Shown here piece after piece: positions 62,725-64,000 of a stretch of DNA of 64,000 bases. The notes beneath the pieces were generated by a model. It worked only from the letters and a program-made list of their open reading frames with translations. It was not told where the DNA came from and ran no database searches. Position 1 is the first letter of the stretch. Every line of letters starts with the position of its first letter. Origin of the DNA: Oscillospiraceae bacterium (GTDB lineage Bacteria > Bacillota > Clostridia > Oscillospirales > Ruminococcaceae); assembly GCA_028692035.1 (NCBI GenBank), contig JAQUYD010000003.1:1-64000 (forward strand), in the 5' to 3' direction. A program made the position numbers and the translations under genes.

Positions 62725-64000
62725 TCATATATGCAGCACAAATTTATCCTGCGTCTTGTGGAAAAACAGCCCGCCGATCACCATGGCACCAACGGCAAAC
62801 ACAAGGCAAATCAGGTAAGCCTTTGGCTCCGGCGATATGCCCTCCATCACCACTGTCCGGGCGAACCGGATAAAATGATACATCGGGTTGAGCTTATAGA
62901 GAACCAAAAATCTCGCGGGAATAATGCTTTCCGGGTAGAAAATAGGCGTAGCATACATCCAGATCATGCTCAGAACGCTCCAAAGAAACTGCGTGTCTCT
63001 GAAGAACACCATCATCGACGACAAAATCAGCACCATGCCGGTACAAAAGCCGATCAAACAAGCCAGCGCAAAAGGCAAAAGCAGGATCGCCGGCGTCACC
63101 GGCGTTCCGGTAAGCAGCACCACCAGAATCAGCGGCACCAGAGAAAACAGCATATTGATGCCGGAGGACAACACCCGGGTAACCGGGTAGATGTACTTTG
63201 GCACATACACTTTGGTAATTAACGAAGCATTCCCCAAAATAGAGTTGATCCCCATCCCGCAGGATTCACTGAAAAAGTTGAACAACACAATACCGGTTAG
63301 CAGATAGACCGAAAAGTTGAGGATATTGCTTTTAAACAGGGTGGAAAACACCACATACTGCACCAGCATGGTCAAAAGCGGATTGAGAAAACTCCAGACA
63401 ATGCCCAGCACACTGCGCTTATACTTGGTCTTGAAATCCCGGCTGACCAGCTGCTGGATCAAAAAACGGTACCGGGTAAAGGCATGGATCAGCCTGAGTC
63501 CAAGGCAGCTTTTTCCTTTTTTCTCATACGCGCACAGCCGCCAGCAGTACAATCCCAAAAGAAGCCCTGCACCAGCGGCAAAATACCAATAATACCGCCC
63601 AAACCACAAATCGGTCTGGCCAGTTGTACGCAGGCAAAGGGTCCCTTCCACCGGCTGCCCATTTTGATACAACGGGATCCACCCTTCGCTGGCAAGCTCA
63701 ATGCGTCCGGTGGAAACCGAATTGCCATAATACAACGTCACCGCGTTGCCCAACGCACTGTCCGCAGAAGATACCTTCAACAAAAAAGACCGGCCGGCAG
63801 CATTTCCCAGCGGCGTGTCCAGTGGGATATCGTACCAGCTGTTCTCCTGCATCTGCGACACATCCAGCGAATAGGATCCGATCAGCGATCGGCCGCCCTG
63901 CCCCTCCAGTTCATACAGCGACAGATCCAGCGTACCGGTGTTTTCGCGGCCAAAGGTGCCGCACAACACCGAAAAACCAGTTAGACGGTCGCTTTGCACC
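62725..64000 (-). CDS. polysaccharide ABC exporter permease with N-terminal extracytoplasmic domain (partial)
   Basis: The gene runs off the right edge, so its start is not seen; the first visible codon is not taken as the true start. The visible N-terminal 150 residues form a beta-rich domain (CGTFGRENTGTLDLSLYELE, then a WYDIPLDTPLG segment and NAVTLYYGNS) followed by a helix, then the ABC-2/Wzm-type permease (FLIQQLVSRDFKTKYKRSVL; GIVWSFLNPLLTMLVQYVVF) with six helices. The added domain is homologous to that of the DUF2142 protein. It forms an exporter with the ATPase 10 bp downstream. Confidence 0.85.
   Translation of the reverse strand, partial: VQSDRLTGFSVLCGTFGRENTGTLDLSLYELEGQGGRSLIGSYSLDVSQMQENSWYDIPLDTPLGNAAGRSFLLKVSSADSALGNAVTLYYGNSVSTGRIELASEGWIPLYQNGQPVEGTLCLRTTGQTDLWFGRYYWYFAAGAGLLLGLYCWRLCAYEKKGKSCLGLRLIHAFTRYRFLIQQLVSRDFKTKYKRSVLGIVWSFLNPLLTMLVQYVVFSTLFKSNILNFSVYLLTGIVLFNFFSESCGMGINSILGNASLITKVYVPKYIYPVTRVLSSGINMLFSLVPLILVVLLTGTPVTPAILLLPFALACLIGFCTGMVLILSSMMVFFRDTQFLWSVLSMIWMYATPIFYPESIIPARFLVLYKLNPMYHFIRFARTVVMEGISPEPKAYLICLVFAVGAMVIGGLFFHKTQDKFVLHI

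Noticed and set aside
49021-64000. Glycan locus as a recently acquired island
   Set aside because: Part of it is somewhat richer in A+T, but no integrase, transposase, tRNA target or flanking repeats are visible; horizontal origin is possible but unsupported.

Overview
The window looks like chromosomal DNA of a Gram-positive, spore-forming anaerobe of the class Clostridia with moderately high G+C, most likely in or near the Oscillospiraceae/Ruminococcaceae. This rests on strong AGGAGG ribosome sites, frequent TTG/GTG starts, a SpoIID-like peptidoglycan protein with a candidate sigma-K promoter, a complete V-type ATPase operon instead of an F-type one, FeoAB with a FeoB-associated Cys-rich peptide, a xpaC-telA pair, YitT, and MscL with a zinc-ribbon tail. 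No rRNA, tRNA, CRISPR array, insertion sequence or prophage was seen. The genus is an inference.

Layout. 0-0.47 kb: a decayed metalloprotease-like fragment between two strong hairpin terminators. 0.5-8.3 kb: a transglutaminase-like lipoprotein behind a MerR-type promoter, a PH-domain protein with a MATE exporter, a small GyrI-like protein, two TrkA-type K+ gating subunits, a TrmN6-like methyltransferase with rsmI, and a PiT phosphate carrier. 8.4-12.7 kb: argCJBD, the cyclic acetyl-ornithine pathway, behind two candidate ARG boxes. 12.7-18.0 kb, minus strand: a SpoIID/peptidoglycan-binding protein, an S53 peptidase and a four-gene run of small uncharacterised proteins. 18.1-29.2 kb: phosphodiesterase-birA, xpaC-telA, an S9 peptidase with a zinc-ribbon membrane protein, YitT, a GntR regulator and an aldehyde dehydrogenase. 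29.4-38.1 kb: V-ATPase in the order G/H-I-K-E-C-F-A-B-D, with Na+-site residues in the K ring. 38.1-49.0 kb: XRE and YtrA-type regulators with membrane genes, feoAB plus the Cys-rich peptide, two tandem M20 hydrolases, a DUF1846 protein and mscL.

49.0-64.0 kb, all minus strand, is one tightly packed surface-glycan locus read from beyond the right edge. It holds an ABC exporter pair (permease and ATPase), a methyltransferase/double glycosyltransferase, a DUF2142 membrane protein, a fused pyruvyl-transferase/Fe-S flavoenzyme, a PP-loop-like protein, a flippase, two GT2 enzymes, an acyltransferase interrupted at a G9 tract, a DUF2304 protein, and finally inorganic pyrophosphatase.

The most unusual material is in this locus: an extracytoplasmic domain shared by the ABC permease and the DUF2142 protein, the large fusion proteins, and a possibly phase-variable acyltransferase. 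Also notable are the spore-type SpoIID/S53 pair, the MerR-architecture promoter, and several perfect inverted repeats lying in promoters or in coding sequence.
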